Made by a program: the position numbers and the translations under genes
Notes under the pieces: generated by a model
Database searches by the model: none
The model's input: only the letters and a program-made list of their open reading frames with translations
Told to the model about the DNA's origin: nothing
In this document: positions 1 to 8,267 of the stretch, one piece after another
Layout: each line of letters opens with the position of its first letter
Position numbering within the stretch: the stretch's first letter is position 1
Assembly (NCBI GenBank): GCA_050330095.1
Contig: JBHJOC010000034.1
Span: 8,385 to 72,384 of the forward strand
DNA length: 64,000 bases
Source: JBCBWG01 sp036804185
Lineage (GTDB): Bacteria; Pseudomonadota; Alphaproteobacteria; Rhizobiales; Hyphomicrobiaceae
Direction of reading: 5' to 3'

Positions 1-47
1 TGCGCCATCAGAATGGCTCGGGCATGTGATCCCGTTCCTCGAGCAGG

Positions 48-128
48 CCTAGTGTGATGACCGAGAAGTCCGCTGCATACCTTTCGGCTAGGGAGGGAGG
101 CGGACTTCTCGGTCTGAATCACACTAGG
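48..128. repeat. Palindromic element, type F (81 bp)
   Basis: The two ends form a near-perfect inverted repeat. CCTAGTGTGAT (48-58) pairs with ATCACACTAGG (118-128). A 15-base arm at 59-73 pairs exactly with 100-114. The loop is 26 bases. The core AGAAGTCC/GGACTTCT is also the core of the type B elements elsewhere in the window, so F may be a diverged relative of B. It has no T-tract, so it is not a typical intrinsic terminator. Confidence 0.75.
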
Positions 129-143
129 ATTTTGATATTGCTC

Positions 144-212
144 GTGTCGTTCAGACCTCGAAATGCGTTCCGAGCGTGCGGCAGAATGAGACGAATTTCG
201 CGGTCACGACAC
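144..212. repeat. Palindromic element, type G (69 bp)
   Basis: GTGTCGT (144-150) pairs with ACGACAC (206-212). Inside it, GACC pairs with GGTC and CGAAAT with ATTTCG. The arms are interrupted, so this is an imperfect palindrome. Both F and G end in or next to CACTAGG (122-128 and 209-215), which suggests the two adjacent palindromes are related. Confidence 0.5.
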
Positions 213-305
213 TAGGCTGAATCGACATTCACCGCATGCATAACAGGCTTGATGCGAGATGGAGGAGGGCACGGAAGTGGCGGGCCACGCGTGAGGCGTC
301 ACTTT

Positions 306-350
306 CGGACATGCTCTTGCCCGTCCGGTCAGGTTCTGAGCAAATGTCCG
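306..350. repeat. Palindromic element, type E-like (short)
   Basis: CGGACATGCTC (306-316) pairs with GAGCAAATGTCCG (338-350), with two unpaired bases. The right arm resembles the right arm of the type E palindrome at 32442-32522, which contains GAGCAAATGTC. It lies about 105 bases upstream of the oxidoreductase start. Confidence 0.5.
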
Positions 351-455
351 TGCCGCGAGGACCATCCGCATCACTCGCGTCCTGCCGCTGCCACTCCCTG
401 CCAATCGGACACCGAACGCCGCACAGAACGGCGTTGAAAACAAGGGCACGTCGAA

Positions 456-1466
456 ATGTCCCAAAACCGTATCGTCCGCCTGATTGCCCGGCCGAAGCCC
501 GGCTTGTTCACGCCCGACGTCTTCGAGATCGCCGATGAGCCCGTTTCGGACCCAGAGCCCGGCGAGTTCAGGGTTCGGATCCAGTATGTCTCGCTCGATC
601 CCGCCATGCGCGGCTGGGTGAACGAGGGACGCTCCTATGTGCCGCCTGTCGCGCTGGGCGATGTGATGCGGGCCTACGCCGTCGGGCATGTGGACGCATC
701 GCGCCATCCGAACTTCCGTGAAGGCGACGCGGTTCAGGGCCTGTTCGGCGCGCAGCGATATGCGATTTCCAACGGCACCCGGGTGCAAAAAGTCGATGAA
801 CGTCTGGCGCCGCTGCAGAGTTGGGTCGGCGGCCTCGGCATGCCAGGCTGGACGGCCTATTTCGGGCTGCTTGAGATCGGCAAGCCGAAGGCAGGCGAAA
901 CGGTCGTCGTCTCGGCTGCTTCGGGAGCGGTCGGTTCCGTCGTCGGGCAGATCGCCAAGATCCAGGGCTGCCGGGTCGTCGGCATCGCTGGCGGAGCAGA
1001 AAAATGTGACTACGTCACGCGCGAACTCGGGTTCGACGCGGCTGTCGACCACCGGGCAGGCAATCTCTCGGAACACCTGCGCGGAGCCTGCCCTGACGGT
1101 ATCGACGTCGACTTCGAAAACGTAGGTGGACCAATTTTCGATACTGTGCTCGGACAGATGAACACGTTCGGTCGCGTTGCGTTGTGCGGCCTCATCTCTG
1201 CCTATTCTGCAACGACGCCGCCGCCAGCTCTCACCAATTACCGCGCAGTCCTCACACAGAGGCTCGTCGTCCAAGGGCTGATCGTCTTTGACTGGGCCCA
1301 CCGCACGCAGGAGGCGATCGACGCACTCGGCACATGGTATAAGGAGGGCCGCCTCAAGATCAGGGAAGACGTGCGCAGCGGCGGTCTCGATGCCTTCCCG
1401 GATGTCGTCAATCTCTTATATTCCGGGGCTAATCAGGGAAAACTCGTGCTCGCCATCGACACGTGA
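456..1466 (+). CDS. NADP-dependent MDR oxidoreductase (CurA/YncB-like)
   Basis: This 336-residue protein looks like a zinc-independent medium-chain dehydrogenase/reductase of the prostaglandin reductase/CurA/YncB group, which reduces the double bond of alkenals or enones with NADPH. The Rossmann nucleotide-binding segment is visible around residues 150-195, with ASGAVGSVVGQIAK followed by a stretch ending in VDHR. The length matches the family (about 335-345). The N-terminus LIARPKPGLFTPDVFEIAD is typical for the group. The ribosome binding site is weak (AGGGC). A histidine phosphatase gene follows 7 bases after the stop codon and is probably co-transcribed. The physiological substrate cannot be told from sequence. 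Confidence 0.88.
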   Translation: MSQNRIVRLIARPKPGLFTPDVFEIADEPVSDPEPGEFRVRIQYVSLDPAMRGWVNEGRSYVPPVALGDVMRAYAVGHVDASRHPNFREGDAVQGLFGAQRYAISNGTRVQKVDERLAPLQSWVGGLGMPGWTAYFGLLEIGKPKAGETVVVSAASGAVGSVVGQIAKIQGCRVVGIAGGAEKCDYVTRELGFDAAVDHRAGNLSEHLRGACPDGIDVDFENVGGPIFDTVLGQMNTFGRVALCGLISAYSATTPPPALTNYRAVLTQRLVVQGLIVFDWAHRTQEAIDALGTWYKEGRLKIREDVRSGGLDAFPDVVNLLYSGANQGKLVLAIDT

Positions 1467-1473
1467 GGTGCTT

Positions 1474-2145
1474 GTGCCCCACCCCCCGCTCAATGTCCGG
1501 CTGATTTTCATCCGCCATGGCCAGACGGATTGGAACAGGCTCGGGCGCCTGCAGGGCCATATCGACGTACCGCTCAATGAGGTCGGTCGCGCACAGGCAA
1601 AACGCAACGGGGCAGTGCTCGCAGAGAACTGGGCGAGGCTCGCGTCGGGCGGCACGCGGGGGAACGGGGCTGCGGGTGGCAAGGATCACGGCCCCAGCGG
1701 CGCTCAAGACGCGCTCGCAGCACTCCCGTTCGTCGCAAGTCCTCTTTCCCGCGCGGTCGAGACGATGGAACTCGTGCGCGCCAGCGCCGGGCTCCCCCGC
1801 GCGGGCTACTCGGTCGACCCGCGCTTGAAGGAGGTCTGCTACGGCCACTGGGAAGGCGCCTATCTCGCCGAGCTGAAGCAGCAAGACCCTCAAGGATACA
1901 ACCAGCGCAGGTTCGACAAGTTTCACTGGCGGCCGATTGACGGCGAAAGCTACGCCGATTTGACGGCGCGCGTGTCCCAATGGCTCGCAACGATCGACCG
2001 GGACCACGTCGTCGTCTCGCACGGCGGCGTGAGCCGGGTGATCCGCGGCCTGTTCCTCGATCTGGCCGAGGATGAGATCCCCAATCTCGAGGTTCCTCAG
2101 GACCGCATCATGGTGATCGAGCGTGGGTCCCTGGTCTGGTTGTGA
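1474..2145 (+). CDS. Histidine phosphatase family protein
   Basis: This 223-residue protein belongs to the phosphoglycerate mutase-like histidine phosphatase superfamily. The catalytic signature FIRHGQTDWN is near the N-terminus, and the second histidine lies in VVSHGGVSRV near residue 180. These enzymes form a phosphohistidine during phosphate transfer; the substrate is unknown. I chose GTG at 1474 because GAGG lies about 7 bases upstream. An in-frame GTG at 1468 is possible, and a longer frame reaching 1288 would overlap the oxidoreductase and is unlikely. A Gly/Ala-rich insert sits at about residues 50-75, before the SPLSRAVET motif. The gene lies directly behind the oxidoreductase. Confidence 0.85.
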   Translation: MPHPPLNVRLIFIRHGQTDWNRLGRLQGHIDVPLNEVGRAQAKRNGAVLAENWARLASGGTRGNGAAGGKDHGPSGAQDALAALPFVASPLSRAVETMELVRASAGLPRAGYSVDPRLKEVCYGHWEGAYLAELKQQDPQGYNQRRFDKFHWRPIDGESYADLTARVSQWLATIDRDHVVVSHGGVSRVIRGLFLDLAEDEIPNLEVPQDRIMVIERGSLVWL

Positions 2146-2290
2146 CCTGCCGCACCCTGTCCCGGTCGCCTCACAGTTCCATCAGCGTTAGCCGAACGTC
2201 CGAACGCTCGCGACTTGTTTCGCCGGCCGCATGGTAGTTGAACCTTTCTGGCAGAGACGGGCAGACCAGCCCCACGCCGGGAGGATCAAG

Positions 2291-4192
2291 ATGACACGCT
2301 ATCATGAGGTTTATGCTGCGTGGAGCGCCAATCCCGAACGGTTCTGGGCTGAGGCGGCAGCCGACATCTCCTGGTATCGGCTTTGGGACAAGGTGTTCGA
2401 TCCCTATTCTGGCCACTATGGACGTTGGTTCCCTGGAGCTGAGTGCAACACCGCCTACAACTGCCTCGACCGCCATGTGGAGCAGGGCCGCGGCGATCAA
2501 CTCGCCCTGATCTACGACAGCCCGATGACGGGGTCGGGTCGGCGGTATACCTACCGCGAAATGACCGAAGAGGTTGCTATTCTGGCCGGTGTTCTGAAGG
2601 ACCTCGGCATCGAGAAGGGTGATCGCGTCATCATCTACATGCCGATGATCCCGGAAGCAGCTTTCGCCATGCTCGCGTGCGCACGCATCGGTGCAGTGCA
2701 TTCGGTTGTGTTTGGCGGATTTGCCGCCAACGAACTCGCAACCCGGATCGATGATGCGAAGCCGAAAGCGATCCTGGCCGCAAGCTGCGGGCTCGAGCCC
2801 GGCCGGACGGTCGCCTACAAGCCGCTGATCGACGCGGCACTCCAGTCCGCAGCACATAAACCCCAGGCCGTGCTCGTGCTGCAACGGCCCGAATTCGCGG
2901 CCGACCTCGTTGCAGGGCGCGACTTCGACTGGACCCGCGAAGTCGAGACCAATCGGGCCCTCGGCCGCCGCGCAGGTTGCGTCGCAGTCCAAGCGACGGA
3001 CCCAGCCTACATTCTCTATACGTCGGGGACCACGGGACAGCCCAAGGGCGTCGTGCGCGATACCGCCGGGCACATGGTTGCGCTGAAGTGGACCATGAAG
3101 AACATCTACAACGTGCATCCTGGCGAAGTGTTCTGGGCCGCTTCTGACGTTGGCTGGGTCGTCGGCCATTCCTACATCGTCTACGCGCCCCTGCTGCATG
3201 GGGCGACGACGGTGATGTACGAGGGTAAGCCCGTCGGAACACCAGATGCCGGCGCGTTCTGGCGTGTGATCGAGGAGCACGAGGTCGCGGTGTTGTTCAC
3301 GGCGCCAACCGCTTTCAGGGCAATCAAGAAGGAAGATCCAGAGGGCCTGCTGATCGCCGCCTATGACTTGAGCCAGTTCCGGGCGCTCTTTCTTGCAGGC
3401 GAGCGCGCGGATCCGGACACGATCAAGTGGGCTGAACGCAAGCTCAACGTGCCCGTGATTGACCACTGGTGGCAAACCGAAACCGGGTGGCCGATTTGCG
3501 CCAACCCCATGGGTCTCGGGCGGCTCGAAGTCCGCTACGGCTCTCCGGCCGTGCCCATGCCCGGCTACAGCCTTCATGCACTCGATGACGGTGGGCACGA
3601 AGTCCGTCGCGGCGAGACAGGAACGCTGGCGATCAAACTGCCCCTGCCCCCAGGCTGCCTGCCAACACTGTGGGGAGCCGACAGCCGGTTCCGCTCAAGC
3701 TATCTCGAACAGTTCCCGGGGTACTATTCGACATCAGATGCCGGCTATATCGATGCTGCCGGCTACATTTATGTCATGGCGCGGACCGACGACGTGATCA
3801 ACGTCGCCGGCCACCGACTGTCGACTGGCCAAATGGAAGAGGTGGTCGCGACGCACCCCGATGTCGCGGAGTGTGCCGTCATCGGGGTCCATGACGAGTT
3901 GAAAGGGCAACTGCCCGCCGGCTTCATCGTGCTCAATTCAGGCGTCACACGGGACCCCGCCGTCATCGAGGCGGAGGTCGTCAAACTCGTCCGGGACACG
4001 ATTGGACCGGTTGCAGCATTCAAAAACGTTATGACCGTCAATCGCCTGCCGAAGACCCGGTCGGGCAAGGTCCTGCGCGGGACGATGCGATCAATCGCCG
4101 ACCGCACGGACTGGCGCATGCCAGCGACGATCGACGATCCCGCGATCCTCGACGAGATCGCAATCGCTCTGCGCGAGCGCGGCCTGGCCTGA
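2291..4192 (+). CDS. prpE: Propionyl-CoA synthetase-like acyl-CoA synthetase
   Basis: This 633-residue ANL-family enzyme activates a short-chain fatty acid to its acyl-CoA via an acyl-adenylate. The AMP-binding loop YTSGTTGQPKG, the motif DHWWQTETGWP, and the C-terminal PKTRSGKVLR with the catalytic, potentially acetylated lysine are all present. The region around WWQTETG and the overall length fit the PrpE/ACSS3 branch better than classical acetyl-CoA synthetase, so propionate is the likely substrate, but acetate or related acids are possible. ATG 2291 has GGGAGG just upstream; an upstream in-frame start at 2231 lacks this. The gene converges on malate synthase G. Confidence 0.88.
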   Translation: MTRYHEVYAAWSANPERFWAEAAADISWYRLWDKVFDPYSGHYGRWFPGAECNTAYNCLDRHVEQGRGDQLALIYDSPMTGSGRRYTYREMTEEVAILAGVLKDLGIEKGDRVIIYMPMIPEAAFAMLACARIGAVHSVVFGGFAANELATRIDDAKPKAILAASCGLEPGRTVAYKPLIDAALQSAAHKPQAVLVLQRPEFAADLVAGRDFDWTREVETNRALGRRAGCVAVQATDPAYILYTSGTTGQPKGVVRDTAGHMVALKWTMKNIYNVHPGEVFWAASDVGWVVGHSYIVYAPLLHGATTVMYEGKPVGTPDAGAFWRVIEEHEVAVLFTAPTAFRAIKKEDPEGLLIAAYDLSQFRALFLAGERADPDTIKWAERKLNVPVIDHWWQTETGWPICANPMGLGRLEVRYGSPAVPMPGYSLHALDDGGHEVRRGETGTLAIKLPLPPGCLPTLWGADSRFRSSYLEQFPGYYSTSDAGYIDAAGYIYVMARTDDVINVAGHRLSTGQMEEVVATHPDVAECAVIGVHDELKGQLPAGFIVLNSGVTRDPAVIEAEVVKLVRDTIGPVAAFKNVMTVNRLPKTRSGKVLRGTMRSIADRTDWRMPATIDDPAILDEIAIALRERGLA

Positions 4193-4239
4193 CAGTCAAA
4201 GGCTTAGACGAACCGCCGTCTGCTGACTTTACCTGTCAG
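4189..4239. terminator. Stem-loop between convergent prpE-like and glcB genes
   Basis: CTGACAG at 4189-4195 pairs with CTGTCAG at 4233-4239, and the stem continues imperfectly (TCAAAG against CTTTAC) with an inner GAC/GTC pair. The left arm overlaps the stop codon of the acyl-CoA synthetase. It could end transcription from both sides, but no clear T-run follows. Confidence 0.4.
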
Positions 4240-4326
4240 CTCAACCCCGCCGAGCCGCGCAAGCGGCAACGGGCCGTACCCGGCAGAGCCTCGCTGCTGT
4301 TGGATCGCAACCAACGCTGGCGCGTG

Positions 4327-6495
4327 TCAGGCGTGCGCCTTCTTCTCGAGCCGGCGCGCGTGCAACACCGGCTCTGTATAGCCGTTTGGTTGCTCGCGAC
4401 CGCGGAAGACGAGATCGCACGCGGCCTTGAAGGCTACGCCATCGAAGGTCGGCGCCATCGGCACGTAGGACGGGTCGCCGGCGTTCTGCCGGTCGACGAC
4501 CTCGGCCATGCGCTTCATCGTTGCCATCACTTGGTCATCGCTGACGATTCCATGGCGTAGCCAGTTTGCCATGTGTTGCGATGAAATGCGCAGCGTCGCC
4601 CGATCTTCCATCAGCCCGACATCATGAATGTCCGGCACCTTGGAACAGCCGATCCCCTGGTCGACCCATCTTACAACGTAGCCGAGAATGCCTTGAGCGT
4701 TGTTGTCGAGTTCGGCTTGGATCTCCTCTGGGCTCCAATTCGGACGGTCGGCGAGTGGGATCGCAAGGAGCGCATCGAGATTTGCGCCCGCTCGGCCGGC
4801 AAGGCTGGCCTGCACGGCTGCAACGTCGACCTCGTGGTAGTGTGTCGCATGCAGCGCCGCGGCCGTTGGCGACGGAACCCAAGCGCACGTTGCACCTGCG
4901 CGGGGATGAGAAATTTTCTGCTCGAGCATGGCTGCCATCAGATCCGGCATCGCCCACATGCCCTTGCCGATCTGGGCGTGACCCGGCAATCCACATGACA
5001 GGCCCGTGTCGACGTTCCAGTCCTCGTAAGCCTTGATCCAGGCCTGTTGGCGCATGTCCGCCTTGCGCACCATCGGACCCGCTTCCATGGAGGTGTGGAT
5101 CTCATCCCCCGTACGATCGAGAAAGCCCGTATTGATGAAGAACACACGCGACTTGGCCGCGTGAATGCAGGCCTTGAGGTTGACCGTCGTGCGCCGTTCT
5201 TCGTCCATGATGCCGATCTTGAGCGTGTTGCGCGCAAGCCCGTAGGCATCTTCAATTTCCGCAAACAAGCGATCTGCAAACGCCACTTCCTCCGGGCCGT
5301 GCATCTTCGGCTTGACGATGTAGATCGAGCCCGTACGGCTGTTGCGCAGGGCACCGGTGTGGCGCAGGTCGTGGATTCCAATGAGCGCGGTAATCAGGCC
5401 GTCGAGAATACCTTCGGGAACCGGATGGCCATTCTCGTCGAGAACGCTTTCGTCAAGCATGAGGTGGCCAACGTTCCTGATGAGCATCAAAGAACGGCCG
5501 TGCAAGGAGAATGGCTGGCCCAGCGGTGTGAGATAGTCGCGATCAGGATTGAGCCGCCGCGTGAACGTGCGACCACCCTTGGTCACGCTCTCTTCCAGGT
5601 CGCCGACGATCAGGCCGAGCCAATTGCGATAGGCAGCCACTTTGTCTGCCGGATCAACGGCTGCGATCGAATCCTCGAGGTCCATGATCGTTGAAAGCGC
5701 GGCCTCGATCACAAGGTCTGCAACGCCGGCCTTGTCTTGCCGCCCGATTTCGCTCGTCCGGTCGATGACGATCTCGACATGAAGCCCGTTGTTGACGAGA
5801 AGGATGGCCGATGGGTCGAGGTTGTCGCCGCGGTATCCGACGAGCTTGTTTGGCTGCGCGAGTTCGGTCTCGCGCCCATCGCTGAGGGTCGGGACGAGGC
5901 GGCCATGCACGATCACGTAGCGCGTGACATCAGCGTGGCTGCCGATGGCAAGCGGCGCGACCCTGTCGAGGAAGGCGCGAGCCCAGCCGATCACCTTGGC
6001 ACCGCGGATGGGATTGTAGCCGCCGCCACGCTCGGCGCCGCCGGTTTCCGGGATCGCGTCCGTTCCATAAAGTGCGTCGTACAGCGAGCCCCACCGCGCA
6101 TTCGCCGCGTTGAGTGCATAGCGCGCGTTCATGACGGGGACCACGAGCTGCGGTCCGGCGCGCTGCGCAATTTCCTGGTCGACGTTGGCCGTGTCGACTT
6201 CGAATGCCGCCGGCTCCGCTACGAGATAGCCGATCTCGGTCAACATCGCCTTGTAGGATGCGATATCGACCGGTTGTGCGCGGTGGTCCCGGTGCCACGC
6301 ATCGATCTTGGCCTGGAGATCGCTTCGCTTATCGATCAGCCTACGGTTCTCTGGCGCCAGCCGATGGACGATCGTATCGATCGCGTCGAACACCTTGGCG
6401 GGTGCGAGGCCAGTACCGGGACACACTTCGTCAGCGATGAAATCGTGCAGGATCTTCGCTATTTTGATGCGGCCATGGGTCATGCGTTCGATCAT
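4327..6495 (-). CDS. glcB: Malate synthase G
   Basis: This 722-residue enzyme condenses glyoxylate and acetyl-CoA to malate; the length matches GlcB (about 723). Visible family segments are MEDSIAAVD, YRNWLGLIVGDLEE, FFINTGFLDRTGDEIHTSMEAG and GLSCGLPGHAQIGKGMW. The start was set at ATG 6495 because the protein from there aligns with the usual GlcB N-terminus. Codons further upstream run into intergenic sequence and do not look like protein. ATG 6483 is an alternative. It acts in the cytoplasm, in the glyoxylate/glycolate pathway, and works on acetyl-CoA from enzymes such as the neighbouring acyl-CoA synthetase. I did not see isocitrate lyase in this window. Confidence 0.95.
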   Translation of the reverse strand: MIERMTHGRIKIAKILHDFIADEVCPGTGLAPAKVFDAIDTIVHRLAPENRRLIDKRSDLQAKIDAWHRDHRAQPVDIASYKAMLTEIGYLVAEPAAFEVDTANVDQEIAQRAGPQLVVPVMNARYALNAANARWGSLYDALYGTDAIPETGGAERGGGYNPIRGAKVIGWARAFLDRVAPLAIGSHADVTRYVIVHGRLVPTLSDGRETELAQPNKLVGYRGDNLDPSAILLVNNGLHVEIVIDRTSEIGRQDKAGVADLVIEAALSTIMDLEDSIAAVDPADKVAAYRNWLGLIVGDLEESVTKGGRTFTRRLNPDRDYLTPLGQPFSLHGRSLMLIRNVGHLMLDESVLDENGHPVPEGILDGLITALIGIHDLRHTGALRNSRTGSIYIVKPKMHGPEEVAFADRLFAEIEDAYGLARNTLKIGIMDEERRTTVNLKACIHAAKSRVFFINTGFLDRTGDEIHTSMEAGPMVRKADMRQQAWIKAYEDWNVDTGLSCGLPGHAQIGKGMWAMPDLMAAMLEQKISHPRAGATCAWVPSPTAAALHATHYHEVDVAAVQASLAGRAGANLDALLAIPLADRPNWSPEEIQAELDNNAQGILGYVVRWVDQGIGCSKVPDIHDVGLMEDRATLRISSQHMANWLRHGIVSDDQVMATMKRMAEVVDRQNAGDPSYVPMAPTFDGVAFKAACDLVFRGREQPNGYTEPVLHARRLEKKAHA

Positions 6496-6629
6496 CTGAG
6501 AAGCGGTCCTTCTGCTGAGGCTCTTCGTGTTGGGGAGACGTGGCTGCTGGAGGCGCGTGCACTCGTGTGGCGTCGCGGCCAAATCGTCAGCGGTTGCGGT
6601 CGACAGAGTGATTTCGGCGAGACAGCCCA

Positions 6630-6709
6630 CGAGTACCGCCGATCAGAAGTCCCTGCACCCTCCGCAACACGAGCCTGCCAGGGACTTCTCATCGAAAAGC
6701 GGGACCTCG
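6630..6709. repeat. Palindromic element, type B copy 1 (80 bp)
   Basis: The core AGAAGTCCCTG pairs with CAGGGACTTCT. The outer part runs from CGAGTACCGCC to GCGGGACCTCG. It is in B(r) orientation. It opens a cluster of four palindromes (B-C-D-A) that fills the space between glcB and the CoA-transferase gene. Confidence 0.85.
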
Positions 6710-6781
6710 TGTTGCGTCACTCACGCCTAGCCCCCACCTTCTGCAGTCTCGCCTGCCAAGCGCTAGTGACAAAAGCAACAC
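6709..6781. repeat. Palindromic element, type C copy 1 (73 bp)
   Basis: GTGTTG at the left end pairs with CAACAC at the right end, and GTCACT near the left pairs with AGTGAC near the right. The copies at 39311-39383 and 32534-32606 have exactly the same length and matching sequence (the latter inverted). It starts at the last base of the preceding B element. Confidence 0.8.
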
Positions 6782-6800
6782 TAAAATCATGAAGTTGATC

Positions 6801-6871
6801 GTGTGCCCTGTGTCTCCGACACTTGGTCAATCGGGTGCTGAATAGGGAACCAAATGTCGGCGACGGAACAC
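6801..6871. repeat. Palindromic element, type D copy 1 (71 bp)
   Basis: The element begins GTGTGCC and ends GGAACAC, with CCGACACTTGG facing CCAAATGTCGG inside. The second copy at 39403-39473 is also 71 bp and also follows a type C element in the same orientation. Confidence 0.8.
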
Positions 6872-6886
6872 AAGGCCAATATGGTG

Positions 6887-6961
6887 CTCGTACCCTTTGC
6901 TTTCCGTCGTTCGTTTCGGCGCGTGAAGACTGACAGACGAACTACGGCAAGCGGGTACGAG
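6887..6961. repeat. Palindromic element, type A copy 1 (75 bp)
   Basis: It begins CTCGTACCC and ends GGGTACGAG, with GCTTTCCG and CGGCAAGC inside. It is in A(f) orientation. It ends 15 bases before the stop codon of the CoA-transferase gene on the minus strand. Confidence 0.85.
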
Positions 6962-6976
6962 TTGTGTGTCTCTGGC

Positions 6977-8194
6977 TCAGGGCGTGCGAACGTCGCCGGC
7001 CCCAAGCAAGGCCTCGCTCTCGTCGTTTGTGTATCCCGCTTCGATTAGGATTTCGCGCGTGTGTTCGCCGAGCAACGGTGCGGGGGTGCCGACGCGTCCG
7101 GGCGTTTCAGAGAACTTGACGGGCAAGCCGATCGTCTGGACGGGACCTGCCACCGGATGCGTGACGACCGGCACCATATCGCGGGCAACTGTCTGCGGAT
7201 GCGTATGCATGTCTTGGATCGAGAGAACCGGACCGGCCGGCACACCTGCGGCCGCGAGGCGCTCGAGCCAGTCCGCGGTCGGCCGCGTCTTGAAGTGCGC
7301 GCTGAGCCGATCGACGAGCGTTGGAAGATTCGCCATCCGGTCGGCATTGGTTGCAAAGCGCGGATCCTCAGCGAGCGAGGCGTCGCCCAGAACTTCGACG
7401 CAGGTCAACCATGTCTTCTGGTTGGACGCTCCGAGATTGAGCCAGCCGTCGGCCGTTTCGAAGGCTTGGTAGGGCGCCGAGAGTGGATGCGCCGATCCGA
7501 GTGGCCCTGGGCTCGCCCCCGTCGCGAAACAAATTGCCGACTGCCAGTAGGTGTGCGTGATGCCGGCTTCGAACAACGACGTGTCGACGCGCTGACCCTG
7601 ACCGGTCCTGAGCTTATGTGCGTAAGCCGCTGCTACTCCCATAGCAGCGAGGATGCCAGCCGTGATGTCGGTGACCGGGGGGCCGAGTTTCACGGGCGGG
7701 CGGCCTGGTCCCTCGCCCGTGATTGCCATCAGGCCGGACATGCCCTGAGCGACGAGATCGAATCCGCCTTGCGTCGCGAACGGTCCCGTGCGCCCGAAAC
7801 CTGAGATCTCACAATAGATCAGGGATGGGTTGATCGCGCTGAGCACGTCGTAGCCGACACCGAGCCGCTCCAAGGTATCGTGGCGGTAGTTCTCGATCAG
7901 CACGTCAGCAAAACCGGCAAGCCGTTTGAAGACCCCGCGGCCCTGCTCGGATTTCAGGTTCAGCGCGAGGCCGCGCTTGTTGCGGTTCATCATCATGAAC
8001 GCGGCCGACTGGCCTGCGATTTCGGGCGGCGTCATGCGGCGTGTGTCGTCACCCCCGTCGATCTTCTCGACCTTGATCACGTCTGCGCCCATGTCGGCCA
8101 GCATCAGCCCGCACACAGGCCCCGCCATGACGTGGGACAGGTCGAGAACGCGCATGCCCGAGAGAGGGCCGCTGCGCAGTGTTGGCGTCTCCAT
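6977..8194 (-). CDS. Family III CoA-transferase (CaiB/BaiF type)
   Basis: This 405-residue protein belongs to the formyl-CoA transferase/CaiB/BaiF family, which moves CoA between carboxylic acids through an aspartyl-CoA thioester. Family segments visible are RVLDLSHVMAGPVCG at the N-terminus, GADVIKVEK, NRNKRGLALNLK and GFGRTGPF. The likely catalytic aspartate lies in KLGPPVTDITAG around residue 170-175. ATG 8194 has a strong AGGAGG site. It lies 73 bases downstream of the 3-hydroxyisobutyryl-CoA hydrolase-like gene on the same strand, so the pair may be an operon for CoA-ester catabolism. The substrate is not predictable. Confidence 0.9.
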   Translation of the reverse strand: METPTLRSGPLSGMRVLDLSHVMAGPVCGLMLADMGADVIKVEKIDGGDDTRRMTPPEIAGQSAAFMMMNRNKRGLALNLKSEQGRGVFKRLAGFADVLIENYRHDTLERLGVGYDVLSAINPSLIYCEISGFGRTGPFATQGGFDLVAQGMSGLMAITGEGPGRPPVKLGPPVTDITAGILAAMGVAAAYAHKLRTGQGQRVDTSLFEAGITHTYWQSAICFATGASPGPLGSAHPLSAPYQAFETADGWLNLGASNQKTWLTCVEVLGDASLAEDPRFATNADRMANLPTLVDRLSAHFKTRPTADWLERLAAAGVPAGPVLSIQDMHTHPQTVARDMVPVVTHPVAGPVQTIGLPVKFSETPGRVGTPAPLLGEHTREILIEAGYTNDESEALLGAGDVRTP

Positions 8195-8267
8195 GACTCC
8201 TCCTGTGCGGACCCGTTGCCACGCGCCGCTCCGTTCGGCGCTTCTGACGCGAAGGCAGCATTCTGCC

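Larger units (their letters stand above)
1..455. other. Intergenic region, palindrome-rich, no gene
   Basis: No open reading frame here looks like a protein. The long frames in this stretch are antisense or out of frame to the oxidoreductase gene that starts at 456. The region instead holds three palindromes, listed separately at 48-128, 144-212 and 306-350. The DNA before position 48 shows nothing I can interpret. Confidence 0.6.

Noticed and set aside
204..1301. 365-residue minus-strand frame at the left edge
   Set aside because: It is antisense to the well-supported oxidoreductase gene and has no recognisable domain; GC-rich DNA gives many such shadows.
6628..6961. Insertion sequence or MITE with a transposase
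   Set aside because: No transposase-like frame and no clear target duplication was seen near any repeat; called palindromic repeats only.
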